Source: JBOICV01 sp050740255
GTDB lineage: Bacteria > Pseudomonadota > Gammaproteobacteria > Nevskiales > JBOICV01
NCBI GenBank assembly: GCA_050740255.1
Contig: JBOICV010000045.1
Span: 1 to 7,319 of the forward strand
Length of the DNA: 7,319 bases
Direction: 5' to 3'
Shown here: in pieces, positions 1 to 6,184 of the stretch
Numbering within the stretch: position 1 is the stretch's first letter
Layout of the letters: each line of letters begins with the position of its first letter
Program-made: the position numbers and the translations under genes
Notes under the pieces: generated by a model
Told to the model about the DNA's origin: nothing
Seen by the model: only the letters and a program-made list of their open reading frames with translations
Databases searched by the model: none

Positions 1-81
1 AGCAGCGTAGAGAGCGCTGAACAAAAGCGCACAGACAAGTCCAAACCCCAAGCGTGACGCCCGGCGACGATCCAACCCCAT
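1..81 (-). CDS. Unidentified exported or membrane-anchored protein, N-terminal fragment
   Basis: Only the first 27 codons are inside the window; the gene runs off the left edge. It starts at ATG (79-81) and reads MGLDRRRASRLGFGLVCALL, followed by a short hydrophobic/small-residue stretch ending LYAA. This is a textbook signal-peptide layout: a short Arg-rich n-region (RRR at residues 5-7, Arg10), a hydrophobic core of about residues 11-24, and small residues at the end that could be a cleavage site. A strong Shine-Dalgarno (GGGAGGGG on the minus strand, 86-93) sits about 6 bases before the ATG, which supports both the frame and the start. The gene has the same orientation as the pst operon but is 356 bases beyond phoU, with its own candidate promoter, so it is probably a separate unit. 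The mature protein is not visible and no function can be given. It could also be a membrane protein whose first segment is uncleaved. Confidence 0.6.
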   Translation of the reverse strand, partial: MGLDRRRASRLGFGLVCALLFSALYAA

Positions 82-157
82 GGCACCCCTCCCAAAGCAG
101 CGCTTATCTGGGATTCATTCCGCTGCTGTTACCCCGGCCTATGGCCAAGGTGACTAT

Positions 158-186
158 CTATTACCACAGCCCGGTACTACGGTCAA
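158..186 (-). promoter_or_regulatory. Possible sigma-70 promoter for the gene at the left edge
   Basis: On the minus strand TTGACC (181-186) is a 5/6 match to the -35 consensus. A 17-base spacer separates it from TAATAG (158-163), a weak 3/6 match to the -10 consensus. Transcription would begin near position 150 and give a leader of about 70 bases before the ATG at 81. The leader contains a GGCC-ATA-GGCC hairpin (about 132-150) of unknown importance. The call rests on the good -35, the ideal spacing and its place upstream of a gene with a strong ribosome binding site. The weak -10 keeps confidence low. Confidence 0.35.
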
Positions 187-223
187 AACCAATTGTTTAG
201 TTGTTGCTGCGCTGATTAGGCTT

Positions 224-258
224 GCCCCTCCCCCTGCGGGAGGGGGTTGGGGGAGGGG
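224..258 (-). repeat. GC-rich palindromic intergenic repeat, copy 1 (REP-like)
   Basis: On the plus strand CCCCTCCC (225-232) pairs with GGGAGGGG (238-245) around a CCTGC loop, and a further G-rich tail (249-258) follows. Read on the minus strand it has the same arrangement as copy 2 at 310-347: a CCCCTC start, a pyrimidine-rich segment, then a CTCCCGCAGGGGGAG core. The 15-base core at 228-242 is the exact reverse complement of 327-341. Similar short C-rich/G-rich hairpins are scattered between genes in many proteobacterial genomes. That family assignment is from memory of the pattern, not a search. Confidence 0.65.
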
Positions 259-309
259 TGGGACGGAGGGATGCGCTGCGGCTGCCGCACTGATCTTGGC
301 TGACACATA

Positions 310-347
310 CCCCTCATCCTGTCCTTCTCCCGCAGGGGGAGAAGGGA
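310..347 (+). repeat. GC-rich palindromic intergenic repeat, copy 2 (REP-like)
   Basis: CCTTCTCCC (323-331) pairs perfectly over 9 bases with GGGAGAAGG (337-345) around a GCAGG loop. A leading CCCCTC (310-315) matches the start of copy 1. Relative to copy 1 the stem differs on both arms (CCTTCTCCC/GGGAGAAGG here, CCCCTCCC/GGGAGGGG there), so pairing is kept despite the changes, which suggests the hairpin itself is selected. The two copies are inverted, 51 bases apart, and could also pair with each other through the perfect 15-base match 228-242/327-341. No T tract follows, so it is not a standard terminator. Confidence 0.65.
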
Positions 348-437
348 CGCTTCGATCAGCAGCGAGGGATGAACCGACAGTTCTCAGCTTAAGGTAGTGC
401 CATTGCTGTCCTGGCCTTTTTCTAAGTCGCCGGAAAG

Positions 438-1157
438 CTATTTCTTGCCGCGCACCTTCTTTTCCATATCCTCCAGGCTGATATGGCGCACGTCCTTGCC
501 CTCGACGAAGAAGATCACATGCTCGGCGATGTTGCGCGCGTGATCACCAATGCGCTCCAGCGCCCGCACCGACCAGATCAGTGACAGCACGCGGCTGATG
601 GTGCGCGGGTCTTCCATCATGAAGGTGATGTACTGGCGGATGATGGACTCGTACTCACGATCCACTTTCTGATCTTCCTTGGCTACCGCCAGCGCCGCTT
701 CCGTGTCCATGCGCGCAAACCCGTCCAGTGCATCCGTCACCATCTCCAGCACATGCTTGCCAAGATGCTCGACTGCGGCATGCGCCCCCTTGGGCGCGTC
801 TTCCGTCGCCAGATGCATCGCCATGCGGCCGATGCGTTCCGCCTCGTCGCCGATACGCTCAAGATCGGTGATGGTTTTTGAGATCGCCACCACCAGCCGC
901 AAATCGCTCGCGGTCGGCTGGCGGCGCGCCAGAATGCGGCTGCACTCCTCGTCAATGGCAATCTCGAAGGAGTTCACGCGTTTGTCGCCGGCGGCGACCG
1001 CTTCGCCGAGGTCGCCCTTGTTCTCGATCAGCGCCGTGACCGCGTCGGCGATTTGCTGCTCGACCAGGCCGCCCATTGCCAGCACGCGCTGACGCACGTC
1101 TTCGAGCTCCGCGTTGAACTGGCGGGAAATGTGTTGGGTAATTGCTGGCTTATCCAT
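438..1157 (-). CDS. phoU: PhoU, phosphate signalling regulator
   Basis: Complete 239-residue protein, close to the usual length (E. coli PhoU is about 241). PhoU is a cytoplasmic all-helical protein that couples the state of the PstSCAB transporter to the histidine kinase PhoR, keeping PhoB unphosphorylated when phosphate is plentiful and restraining phosphate uptake. The two homologous three-helix bundles are visible from their repeated metal-binding signature: LERIGDEAERI (about residues 99-109) and LERIGDHARNI (about 200-210). The acidic pairs are E100/D104 and E201/D205. The N-terminus (HISRQFNAELEDVRQRVLAM) is the usual family opening. The ATG at 1155-1157 is chosen because GAGGAA (1164-1169 on the minus strand) lies 6 bases upstream. 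It starts 19 bases after the pstB stop and is the last gene of the operon. Stop codon TAG. No defects seen. Confidence 0.97.
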   Translation of the reverse strand: MDKPAITQHISRQFNAELEDVRQRVLAMGGLVEQQIADAVTALIENKGDLGEAVAAGDKRVNSFEIAIDEECSRILARRQPTASDLRLVVAISKTITDLERIGDEAERIGRMAMHLATEDAPKGAHAAVEHLGKHVLEMVTDALDGFARMDTEAALAVAKEDQKVDREYESIIRQYITFMMEDPRTISRVLSLIWSVRALERIGDHARNIAEHVIFFVEGKDVRHISLEDMEKKVRGKK

Positions 1158-1176
1158 GTTTGATTCCTCGCCCCGG

Positions 1177-2028
1177 TCAGCCGTAACGTCCCGTGATGTA
1201 GTCTTCGGTCTGTTTCTTGCCGGGATTGGTGAAGATGGTGTCGGTGTCGGCGTATTCGATCAGGTCGCCCAGGTACATGAAGGCGGTGTAGTCGGATACG
1301 CGCGCCGCCTGTTGCATGTTATGGGTCACGATGACGATGGTGTAGCGTTCCTTCAAGTCGTAAATCAGCTCCTCGATCTTGAGGGTCGCGATGGGATCCA
1401 ATGCCGAACAAGGCTCGTCGAGCAAGAGCACGTCCGGCTCGATCGCGATGGCGCGGGCGATGACCAGGCGCTGCTGCTGGCCGCCCGACAATCCGAGCGC
1501 ATTATCGTGCAGCCGGTCTTTGACTTCCTCCCACAGTGCCGCGCCCTTTAGCGAAGCCTCGACCTTTTCGTCGAGCACGCGGCGCTTGTTGATGCCGCCC
1601 AGACGCAGGCCATAGGCCACGTTCTCGTAAATGGACTTGGGGAAGGGATTCGGTTTCTGGAACACCATGCCGACCTGGCGGCGCAGGCTGGCCACGTCCA
1701 CGTCCTTGTCGTACACGTTTTTCCCATTAAGCCGGATGGCGCCTTCGATACGCACACCGTCGATAAGGTCATTCATCCGGTTGAAGCAGCGCAGCAGCGT
1801 GGACTTGCCGCAGCCGGATGGGCCGATAAAAGCCGTAACCCGGTGCTTGGAGATATCCAAGCTATTGCTTTTCAGCGCCTGCTTTTCGCTGTAGAACAGA
1901 CTCAGGTTCTCGACGTGCAGCGCAATCGTCTCGTCCGCCAAGTTGCGCTTGGTTGGCGAGCGTGACAGCGCTTCCAGGTCCACCCCGTGGGTCATTGTTG
2001 CAGTATCGCGCATTGTGCTCATAGCCAT
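1177..2028 (-). CDS. pstB: PstB, phosphate ABC transporter ATP-binding protein
   Basis: Complete 283-residue ATPase that powers phosphate import by hydrolysing ATP on the cytoplasmic face of the PstC-PstA channel. All ABC motifs are intact: Walker A GPSGCGKST (residues 69-77), Q-loop glutamine in MVFQKPNPFP (Q124), signature LSGGQQQR (180-187), Walker B VLLLDEP (200-206, catalytic E205), D-loop SALD (208-211) and switch histidine H236. The QKPNPFP segment, the signature LSGGQQQRL and the ending ITGRYG are typical of PstB rather than other ABC ATPases. It is about 25 residues longer than E. coli PstB (257) at the N-terminus. The start is uncertain: Met1 (2028), Met3 (2022), Met6 (2013) and Met12 (1995) are all in frame, and none has a clear Shine-Dalgarno. 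The conserved fold begins near residue 37 (ALHVENLSLFY). It lies 27 bases after pstA and 19 before phoU. Confidence 0.97.
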   Translation of the reverse strand: MAMSTMRDTATMTHGVDLEALSRSPTKRNLADETIALHVENLSLFYSEKQALKSNSLDISKHRVTAFIGPSGCGKSTLLRCFNRMNDLIDGVRIEGAIRLNGKNVYDKDVDVASLRRQVGMVFQKPNPFPKSIYENVAYGLRLGGINKRRVLDEKVEASLKGAALWEEVKDRLHDNALGLSGGQQQRLVIARAIAIEPDVLLLDEPCSALDPIATLKIEELIYDLKERYTIVIVTHNMQQAARVSDYTAFMYLGDLIEYADTDTIFTNPGKKQTEDYITGRYG

Positions 2029-2055
2029 AAAGTCCGGGCCCGAAATTGGTCTGAA

Positions 2056-3816
2056 TCAGTTGTCCAGCGCCTTGTAACGCTCACGCAGCCGGTTGCGAAT
2101 GTGTACTGCGGTGAGGTTCAGCACCACGATCACGATGACCAGCAGAAAGGAGGTGGCGTACACCAGCGGGCGCGCCGCCTCGACATTGGGGCTTTGGAAA
2201 CCCACGTCGTAAATGTGGAAACCCAGGTGCATGAACTTGCGGTCGAGATGCAGAAAGGGCGCGTTGAGATCGAGCGGCAAGGACGGCGCCAGCTTGACGA
2301 CGCCGACCAGCATCAGCGGCGCGACTTCGCCGGCCGCGCGTGCAATCGCCAGAATCAGGCCGGTCATGATGGCGGGACTCGCCATCGGCAGCACGATGCG
2401 CCACAGCGTCTCGGCCTTGGTGGCGCCCAGCGCCAGCGAAGCTTCGCGGGTGGCGCGCGGGATGCGGGTCAAGCCCTCCTCTGTCGCCACGATCACCACC
2501 GGCAGCGTCAACAGCGCCATGGTCAGCGAGGCCCACAGAATGCCCGGCGTGCCGAAAGTCGGGCTGGGCAGGGCCTCTTGGTAAAACGCCTGGTCGATGC
2601 TCGCTCCGAGGAAATACACGAAGAAACCAAGTCCGAACAATCCGAACACGATGGACGGCACGCCGGCCAGATTGTTGACGGCGATGCGGATGGTGCGCGT
2701 GAGCCAGCCCTGACGTGCGTACTCACGCAGGTAAACCGCCGCCACCACGCCGAACGGGGTCACGAACACGGTCATCAGCAACACCATCATGACGGTGCCG
2801 AAAATGGCCGGGAAAATGCCGCCCTCGGTATTCGCCTCACGCGGCTCGTCGGAGACGAACTCCCACAGCTTGCCCAGGAAGAACCAGAGGCGCTGGAAGA
2901 AAGACATCGTATTCGGCTGATGACCGTGCACCACCTTGGCCATCGGAAATTCGCTGCTGCTGCCATCGGCGATCTCGAACACATAGCTGTCGCGGCCGAG
3001 GTCGGCGTACAGCTTGACCAGTTTCTGCTGATGCCCGGCATACTCAATGTCCAGTTCCTTGCGCCGGGCCTCGATCTTGCCGTAGCGCTCGGACTGGCGG
3101 ACGCTCTTGGGGTCTTTGCCGTCCTTCTTGTACTGCAGCTCGAGGCGGCGCTCCTCCAGCCTTAGTTCGTTGATCTCGTAATTGATCGCGCCCAGATCGC
3201 GCTTCTCGATGACGCGGATTTGATCGAACAAATCATCGGCGCGGCCGGCCCGTTCCTGGAATGCGGGCCAGGCGGCTTCGCCTTCCGCCACAACTTGAGC
3301 ATTTTCCTTGACCGCCCGCACCATGCCGTAGAGGTTGCCCCATTCGCGGCGCTCGATGACGGCCAGCGGCGCCGGGTATTGCTCGGCTTGCAGCCAGTCG
3401 TCAATTGCATAGCGGAAATCCGCGCCGGTCACGTCGCGGTTGCCGAGCTTGATCAGGTGCCGGGTGTAAAACTCGTTCTTGAGATCCAGCTCAAAGCCCG
3501 CGGCGATAAGCCGTGCGGTCGCCACCTCTTCGGACGAGACGATCTCACCCACGATCGGTATGGGTTCAGTACCCGGCTGCTCGTACACCGCCTGCACGAC
3601 CCGCGAGGGCCAGAAGAACGACAGGCCCTGCCAGCCGATCATGCCCAGCAGGCAGACCACGAAAATCAGCGTGACGCTGACCGCGCTGGCGTTAAGCCAG
3701 ATCCAGGGCGCGCCGCTCTTCCACCAGTCGCGCAGACTGACGGTCGAGCCCAGGGTGCCGACCTGCCGCGGCGACGGCCCGGGATCGAGTGTGTCTGTTG
3801 CGCTGTGCGTACTCAT
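2056..3816 (-). CDS. pstA: PstA, phosphate ABC transporter permease, enlarged form
   Basis: A 586-residue inner-membrane permease that pairs with PstC to form the phosphate channel. The start is the ATG at 3814-3816, which overlaps the pstC stop as ATGA. The frame stays open for another 108 codons upstream, but that stretch lies inside pstC and is not PstA-like. Residues 39-62 form the first membrane segment. Residues of about 69-330 form a large periplasmic insert absent from E. coli PstA (296 residues), including a charged, probably coiled-coil section at about 194-272. The permease core begins near 334 (GIFPAIFGTVMMVLLMTVF). Its EAA loop, which contacts PstB, is at about 446-477 (ATEEGLTRIPRATREASLAL, then LGATK and IVLPMASP), with E447 and G464 in the conserved positions. 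A last membrane segment is at about 551-570. The 4-base overlap with pstC suggests translational coupling. The insert resembles that of the long PstA proteins of Pseudomonas-type gammaproteobacteria. Confidence 0.94.
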   Translation of the reverse strand: MSTHSATDTLDPGPSPRQVGTLGSTVSLRDWWKSGAPWIWLNASAVSVTLIFVVCLLGMIGWQGLSFFWPSRVVQAVYEQPGTEPIPIVGEIVSSEEVATARLIAAGFELDLKNEFYTRHLIKLGNRDVTGADFRYAIDDWLQAEQYPAPLAVIERREWGNLYGMVRAVKENAQVVAEGEAAWPAFQERAGRADDLFDQIRVIEKRDLGAINYEINELRLEERRLELQYKKDGKDPKSVRQSERYGKIEARRKELDIEYAGHQQKLVKLYADLGRDSYVFEIADGSSSEFPMAKVVHGHQPNTMSFFQRLWFFLGKLWEFVSDEPREANTEGGIFPAIFGTVMMVLLMTVFVTPFGVVAAVYLREYARQGWLTRTIRIAVNNLAGVPSIVFGLFGLGFFVYFLGASIDQAFYQEALPSPTFGTPGILWASLTMALLTLPVVIVATEEGLTRIPRATREASLALGATKAETLWRIVLPMASPAIMTGLILAIARAAGEVAPLMLVGVVKLAPSLPLDLNAPFLHLDRKFMHLGFHIYDVGFQSPNVEAARPLVYATSFLLVIVIVVLNLTAVHIRNRLRERYKALDN

Positions 3817-6059
3817 ATATTGCTGTACTTCTCGCGCAGGCGTTGCCGGACCGCCTCGGCCACCGTGTTGAAGAAGAAGGTGAAGATAAACAGCACCAGA
3901 CCGGCCAGGAACAGGATGCGATAGTGCGAGCTGCCTACTTCCGACTCCGGCATTTCCACCGCGATATTGGCGGACAGCGTACGCAGGCCCTGGAAGATGC
4001 TGAAATCCAGCACCGGGGTATTGCCGGTTGCCATCAGCACAATCATCGTTTCGCCCACCGCACGGCCGAAACCGATCATCACGGCCGAGAAAATACCGGG
4101 GCTGGCGGTTGGCAGCACCACGCGCACCAGGGTCTGCCAAGTGGTAGCTCCCAGCGCCAGGGAGCCGCTGCTGAGCTGCTTGGGCACGCTGAAGATGGCG
4201 TCCTCGGAAATAGAGAAAATCACTGGGATGACCGCAAATCCCATAGCGATACCCACCACGATGGAATTGCGCTGGTCATAGTCAATGCCCAACTCATGAT
4301 CCATCCACAAGGGCAGATTGCCGCCGAATAAGCGCAGCTCCATCCAATCGCCGATGCCAAAGCACAACCAAGCCGAAGCCGCCACGACCGGCACCAGTAA
4401 CGCCGCCTGCCAACCGTCACCGAAGCGGTGCCGTATCCCGGCCGGCAGACGGGTCCAGGCGAAACCGGCCGCCACCGCGATGAACGGCGAAAACACGATG
4501 GTGCCGAAGATACCGGCCAGGTGAGCTTCGACCATCGGCGCCAGCCACAGCCCCGCGAGGAAACCCAGAATCACCGTCGGCAAGGCCTGGATGATCTCCA
4601 CACCGGGCTTAACCGTCTGGCGCATCGTCGGCGACATGAAGTAGGCCGTGTAAATGGCGCCCATCAAGGCGAACGGAATGGCGAACAGCATGGCGTAGAA
4701 CGCTGCTTTAATGGTGCCGAACACCAGTGGCACCAGACTGAACTTGGGCTCGAAATCGTTGCTGGCCGAGGAGGATTGCCAGACGTAATCGGGCTCTGGA
4801 TAACTCTCGTACCAGACCTCGCCCCACAACGCGCCCCAGGAAACCTCCGGATGCTCGTTGTGCACTTTCATGCCGTGCAATTTCCCGTCGGCAGTCTCGG
4901 CGATCATGACGTTCGCGCGCGGCGCCATCGCCAGCGCCGTGATTGGCGCGTTCGCAATCTGCAGGTCGGTGATCACCCGATCCGAAGTGGCGTAGTACAA
5001 CGCCAGCCGGCCCTCGGCATCGCCGCTGACGAAACCGCGCCGGCGCAATTCCGATACCAGCACGGTCGGCGCCTGTTTGCTCGGCACCGTGAAGCTGCGG
5101 ATCGGTTGCAGCGTGTAGTGATTGTCTTCGTCGCGCAGCGGAAACCATTGCGTGATCTGACCGGCGCTGGTGGCCACAACCAGAGAGATGCCGCCGGCAA
5201 TGAATTGGGCGCCCTGCACCCGCTCCGCGTGCGGCGCCGTGTCCACCATCTGGATGAGCTTGGGCTCAGCCGGCGTGCGGATATCGTAATACCCCATCTG
5301 GCCGTCCTCGGCCAGGACGAACAACCACTCCTGCAACGGATTGACCAGCGCGTACTTGGCCGCCACCGGCGCGCTGAACACGACATTGGCCGCCGGCGCC
5401 AGGGTCACGCTCTCGTCGACGATCGAGGTTTGTTTGTCAAAGGTCTGTAAGACAATTTCGTTTGTTTCGAGCACGCCCGCGAGCAGCAGGCTGTCGTTAT
5501 CCACGCGCACCGCCAGATCACGCAGTCCCTGAGCGTTGAACGGAATCGGCTGCGCGCCAAGCGGGAAGGACAGCGCCGGCGAAATGGTCTTCTGCCCCGC
5601 CGGGTACGTGATCGGATAGCGGTGCTGCAATAACAATACCGTGCCATCGCTCAGGCCCAGCGCCAGCAGGCCATCCTCGGCATCCACCTCGGTAGCATGC
5701 GCCAGACCGACGCCGGCGGGCAGGTTTAGCGCTTCCTGCCTGATCAGCTCGCCGTTTTCCAAACGGAAAAAGACAAGCCGGCCGTCCGTGGTAAGACGCA
5801 AGCCCACTTCGCCCTGTTCTTCCACCGACAGGTACAGGGTGGCGCCGCCGCCCGGCGCCACAAAAGCCGCCTGCGCTTCGATCTCTGCCGACTTGAATAG
5901 CGGCACGACCACTGAGGCCAAATAGAAAAAGATCAGCAGCAAAGCGCCGATCACGCTGATGCCACCGATCGCCACGGTGTAACGGGCGATCCAGTCCTTG
6001 GTCTTGCGCCACTGCTGATGGCGGCGATTTTCCGCGGTCAGACCTGTGGGTGCGGACAT
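3813..6059 (-). CDS. pstC: PstC, phosphate ABC transporter permease with large periplasmic domain
   Basis: A 748-residue inner-membrane permease, more than twice the E. coli length (319). It forms the phosphate channel with PstA. Residues 28-54 are the first membrane segment. Residues of about 60-440 are a soluble domain predicted to be periplasmic, carrying seven beta-strand/turn/beta-strand repeats centred on DG-like turns (about residues 92, 138, 200, 252, 299, 349 and 391), which suggests a seven-bladed propeller. The permease core follows from about 443, with hydrophobic segments near 443-471, 487-510, 514-535, 553-571, 599-617, 655-677 and 714-731. The EAA loop is at about 619-650 (EDAIFSVPKQLSSGSLALGA, then RVVLPTASPGI), with E619 and G637. 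An in-frame TAA (6066-6068) lies just upstream, so the ATG at 6057-6059 is the first possible start; it has no recognisable Shine-Dalgarno. It is first in pstCAB-phoU and overlaps pstA by four bases. Confidence 0.95.
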   Translation of the reverse strand: MSAPTGLTAENRRHQQWRKTKDWIARYTVAIGGISVIGALLLIFFYLASVVVPLFKSAEIEAQAAFVAPGGGATLYLSVEEQGEVGLRLTTDGRLVFFRLENGELIRQEALNLPAGVGLAHATEVDAEDGLLALGLSDGTVLLLQHRYPITYPAGQKTISPALSFPLGAQPIPFNAQGLRDLAVRVDNDSLLLAGVLETNEIVLQTFDKQTSIVDESVTLAPAANVVFSAPVAAKYALVNPLQEWLFVLAEDGQMGYYDIRTPAEPKLIQMVDTAPHAERVQGAQFIAGGISLVVATSAGQITQWFPLRDEDNHYTLQPIRSFTVPSKQAPTVLVSELRRRGFVSGDAEGRLALYYATSDRVITDLQIANAPITALAMAPRANVMIAETADGKLHGMKVHNEHPEVSWGALWGEVWYESYPEPDYVWQSSSASNDFEPKFSLVPLVFGTIKAAFYAMLFAIPFALMGAIYTAYFMSPTMRQTVKPGVEIIQALPTVILGFLAGLWLAPMVEAHLAGIFGTIVFSPFIAVAAGFAWTRLPAGIRHRFGDGWQAALLVPVVAASAWLCFGIGDWMELRLFGGNLPLWMDHELGIDYDQRNSIVVGIAMGFAVIPVIFSISEDAIFSVPKQLSSGSLALGATTWQTLVRVVLPTASPGIFSAVMIGFGRAVGETMIVLMATGNTPVLDFSIFQGLRTLSANIAVEMPESEVGSSHYRILFLAGLVLFIFTFFFNTVAEAVRQRLREKYSNI

Positions 6060-6079
6060 AAGCGTTTACCGGAGAAAGA

Positions 6080-6108
6080 GTTTTACTACGACTTGGCCAG
6101 CCTAGTGA
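6080..6108 (-). promoter_or_regulatory. Candidate PhoB-dependent promoter of pstCAB-phoU
   Basis: On the minus strand a -10-like TAAAAC (6080-6085, 4/6 to TATAAT) lies 17 bases downstream of GTCACT (6103-6108), which is part of the last Pho-box unit and sits where a -35 element would be. PhoB-activated promoters typically have a poor -35 covered by Pho boxes and a recognisable -10, and this matches. An alternative -10 is TAGTAA (6083-6088). Transcription would begin at about 6073-6076, leaving only about 14-17 bases of leader before the pstC ATG. Confidence 0.45.
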
Positions 6109-6132
6109 CGCAGTTTGACACTACCGTGACAA
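6105..6132 (-). promoter_or_regulatory. Tandem Pho-box-like array, probable PhoB binding site
   Basis: On the minus strand three GTCA-centred heptamers follow one another: TTGTCAC (6126-6132), GTGTCAA (6115-6121) and GCGTCAC (6105-6111). Their spacers are GGTA (4 bases) and ACT (3 bases), so the GTCA cores repeat every 11 and 10 bases. The E. coli Pho box is a direct repeat of CTGTCAT-like heptamers with 4-base spacers, one per DNA turn. The first two units fit that rule exactly; the third is one base out of step. The location, directly after the porin terminator and upstream of pstC, is what PhoB control of the pst operon predicts. Confidence 0.65.
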
Positions 6133-6139
6133 TCGCGGC

Positions 6140-6168
6140 AAAAACAAACCCCGCCGCAGCGGGGTTTG
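6140..6168 (-). terminator. Rho-independent terminator of the porin gene
   Basis: Read on the minus strand, CAAACCCCGC (6159-6168) and GCGGGGTTTG (6145-6154) form a perfect 10-base-pair stem with a four-base TGCG loop. TTTTT follows at once (6140-6144). It lies 16 bases beyond the porin stop codon. It separates porin transcription from pstCAB-phoU, which therefore needs its own promoter, consistent with the Pho-box array just downstream. Confidence 0.9.
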
Positions 6169-6184
6169 CTGGTCGCATAAAGGC

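Larger units (their letters stand above)
82..437. other. Intergenic region between phoU and the left-edge gene
   Basis: This 356-base stretch contains no convincing gene. From low to high coordinates it holds the ribosome binding site (86-93) and candidate promoter (158-186) of the minus-strand gene at 1-81, an inverted pair of GC-rich hairpin repeats (224-258 and 310-347), and about 90 bases of unassigned spacer before the phoU stop codon. No classical hairpin-plus-T-tract terminator follows phoU on the minus strand. The repeat hairpins may define the 3' end of the pst transcript, but they lack a T tract. A weak GCCA/TGGC hairpin followed by five Ts (399-421) points the wrong way (plus strand) to end phoU transcription. 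Confidence 0.7.

Noticed and set aside
80..397. A 105-codon plus-strand open frame in the region beyond phoU
   Set aside because: It runs straight through both hairpin repeats, is rich in Pro/Gly/Ala from the repeat bases, has no recognisable domain, and overlaps the better-supported minus-strand promoter and start.
399..423. GCCA/TGGC hairpin plus five Ts as a terminator
   Set aside because: The stem is only four base pairs with a nine-base loop, and the T tract is on the plus strand, where no gene ends.
1987..3165. A 392-codon plus-strand open frame antisense to pstA
   Set aside because: Its translation is dominated by His, Gln, Arg and Asp, typical of the shadow of a GC-rich gene, while the opposite strand encodes a clear PstA.
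3817..4140. A 108-codon N-terminal extension of PstA
   Set aside because: The frame is open, but it lies wholly inside pstC and its residues are not PstA-like. The ATGA overlap at 3813-3816 is the natural start.
4428..5450. A 340-codon plus-strand open frame antisense to pstC, with others at 3220-3924 and 6272-7039
   Set aside because: These are shadow frames opposite pstC, pstA and the porin, made long by high GC and the near absence of stop codons. They show no family features.
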